Shown here piece after piece: positions 63,208-64,000 of a stretch of 64,000 nucleotides of DNA. The notes beneath the pieces are model-generated. The model was not told the DNA's origin, searched no databases, and saw only the letters and a program-made list of their open reading frames with translations. This DNA comes from Actinomycetes bacterium. GTDB lineage: Bacteria > Actinomycetota > Actinomycetes > Actinomycetales > Demequinaceae. The number at the start of each line of letters is the position of its first letter. The first letter of the stretch is position 1. Made by a program: the position numbers and the translations under genes. The stretch lies in the NCBI GenBank assembly GCA_023411615.1, contig JAEYOR010000020.1:26526-90525 (forward strand). The letters run 5' to 3'.

Positions 63208-63948
63208 ATGACCGTACCCCCGCACAATCCCGATCCCTTCTCCGCACCAGACCCCGCGGCCGGCCACGCACCACCCCCGCCTCCGGCACAAGCGCCATAC
63301 TCCGCCCAGCAGCCGTATGCGCAATGGCAACCCATCGCAGTGTCGCCTGATCGCGGCCTCAACAAACTGGCCCCCTGGGCCATTGCGCTCACTGGCGCGA
63401 CCACGCTCATGTACCTCGTGTCGGCGTTGACGATGTCGGGAACTGTGGACACGCTTAAAGAGCAACTCGTCGACCCAAATAACGCGAACTCCGCACAAAC
63501 TGGCGACCCCGTGTCAGCGTTGTCCTCGCTTGTTCAGATTGCGTCGTACGTCCTCCTCGCATTGTGGATGTGGAAGCTGAGGTCAATTCAGCGCGCCCGT
63601 GGCGCCGATCCCGGCGGTGTGCCTGCTGTCGAGTGGTGGGGCTGGTTTGTCCCCTTTGCCAACTTGGTGCTGCCCGCAATGGGTATGCGTGCGCTCACGC
63701 GCCGCACTGTGAGCGTTGGCACGCTCATGGGCTGGTGGATCCCCTACGTCACGTCAACCGTCGTGTCGGTCATTGTGGGTATGTGGGCAGTCTTCAGCGG
63801 ATTCGATTGGTCAACAGGAGAGTTTGTCGACACGAGCAAACTCGACGCCTTGGTGCCGCTCGGCTGGGTAGCGACCGCACTTATTGCGGTGTCCTGGGTG
63901 TTCCTCACGACGATCATTCGCACGGCGACCGCCAAAGAGTCGCCGTAG
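63208..63948 (+). CDS. DUF4328 membrane protein
   Basis: 246 residues. A Pro-rich cytoplasmic start (1-50) precedes hydrophobic helices near 57-75, 110-128, 150-165, 178-198 and 218-238. The features QIASYVLLALWMWKL, GADPGGVPAVEWWGWFVPFANLVLP and the short WWIPYV turn (described in pieces) match DUF4328. Function is unknown. TAGCGT ends 7 bases before ATG 63208, so it is probably leaderless and longer starts upstream are unlikely. Confidence 0.85.
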   Translation: MTVPPHNPDPFSAPDPAAGHAPPPPPAQAPYSAQQPYAQWQPIAVSPDRGLNKLAPWAIALTGATTLMYLVSALTMSGTVDTLKEQLVDPNNANSAQTGDPVSALSSLVQIASYVLLALWMWKLRSIQRARGADPGGVPAVEWWGWFVPFANLVLPAMGMRALTRRTVSVGTLMGWWIPYVTSTVVSVIVGMWAVFSGFDWSTGEFVDTSKLDALVPLGWVATALIAVSWVFLTTIIRTATAKESP

Positions 63949-63969
63949 ACCAACCGGCACAGACAAAGC

Positions 63970-64000
63970 GGGGGCCCCCCCGGGGGGGGGGGGCCCCCCC
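63970..64000. other. G/C homopolymer runs at the window end
   Basis: The last 31 bases are G5, C7, G12 and C7, with no other base. Nothing in the 21 bases before them resembles a gene. This looks like a sequencing or assembly artefact at a contig end. Confidence 0.7.

Overview
The window is chromosomal DNA of a high-GC actinobacterium, most likely a member of the Micrococcales (a Cellulomonas/Demequina-type organism; family-level placement is a guess). Evidence: two WhiB proteins, the mycothiol-linked SigR/RsrA pair, MtrAB-LpqB, PdtaS, the 24-residue ribosomal protein bL37, LCP and DUF3499/DUF5719 proteins, and a gene order that tracks two parts of the Mycobacterium tuberculosis chromosome (Rv3219-Rv3228 and Rv3235-Rv3277, by recalled synteny). 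Coding density is very high, with many 4-bp ATGA/GTGA overlaps, and no gene-free stretch exceeds 300 bases. I see no insertion sequence, prophage, CRISPR array or plasmid function.

Layout. 1-2.1 kb: 3'-truncated pilT, bL37, and the rsrA-sigR oxidative (thiol) stress unit with a textbook SigR-type promoter. 2.2-5.2 kb: DoxX-aroA-rsgA operon. 5.2-6.4 kb: a Fic-fold protein with a destroyed catalytic motif. 6.6-10.6 kb: hisN, a DUF6912 gene, a CpaE-like ATPase with a SAF-domain partner, a small HTH protein and an unknown. 10.7-20.7 kb: LysM and Rv3235-family genes, then secA, hpf, comF, lpqB, mtrB and mtrA on the minus strand. 20.8-28.0 kb: a MoxR/DUF58/DUF4129/DUF4350 cluster with SpoIIM and RDD membrane proteins.

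28.0-41.1 kb: ahcY, a cation-diffusion protein and manB; DUF3499; a zincin-like protein; DUF5719; a very large glycosyltransferase; whiB2; an LCP ligase; purE/purK; gtrA. This block looks geared to cell-envelope glycopolymer synthesis plus core metabolism. 41.1-50 kb: an orphan two-component system, a 713-residue polytopic membrane protein, an FHA-like/P-loop ATPase, whiB1 and pdtaS. 50-58 kb: a four-gene ABC exporter operon with two giant FtsX-type permeases and two ATPases, one carrying an AbrB-like tail. 58-64 kb: an APC permease, a 1155-residue MASE1-PAS-GGDEF-EAL protein, the initiator tRNA and a DUF4328 protein. The last 31 bases are pure G/C homopolymer runs and look like an assembly artefact.

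A recurring theme is leaderless transcription. At least a dozen genes have a -10-like hexamer (TACGCT, TAGGTT, TAAAGT, TAGCCT and similar) ending 6-8 bases before the start codon. This pattern was used to choose starts and it reveals interleaved divergent promoters at purK/gtrA and spoIIM/RDD.
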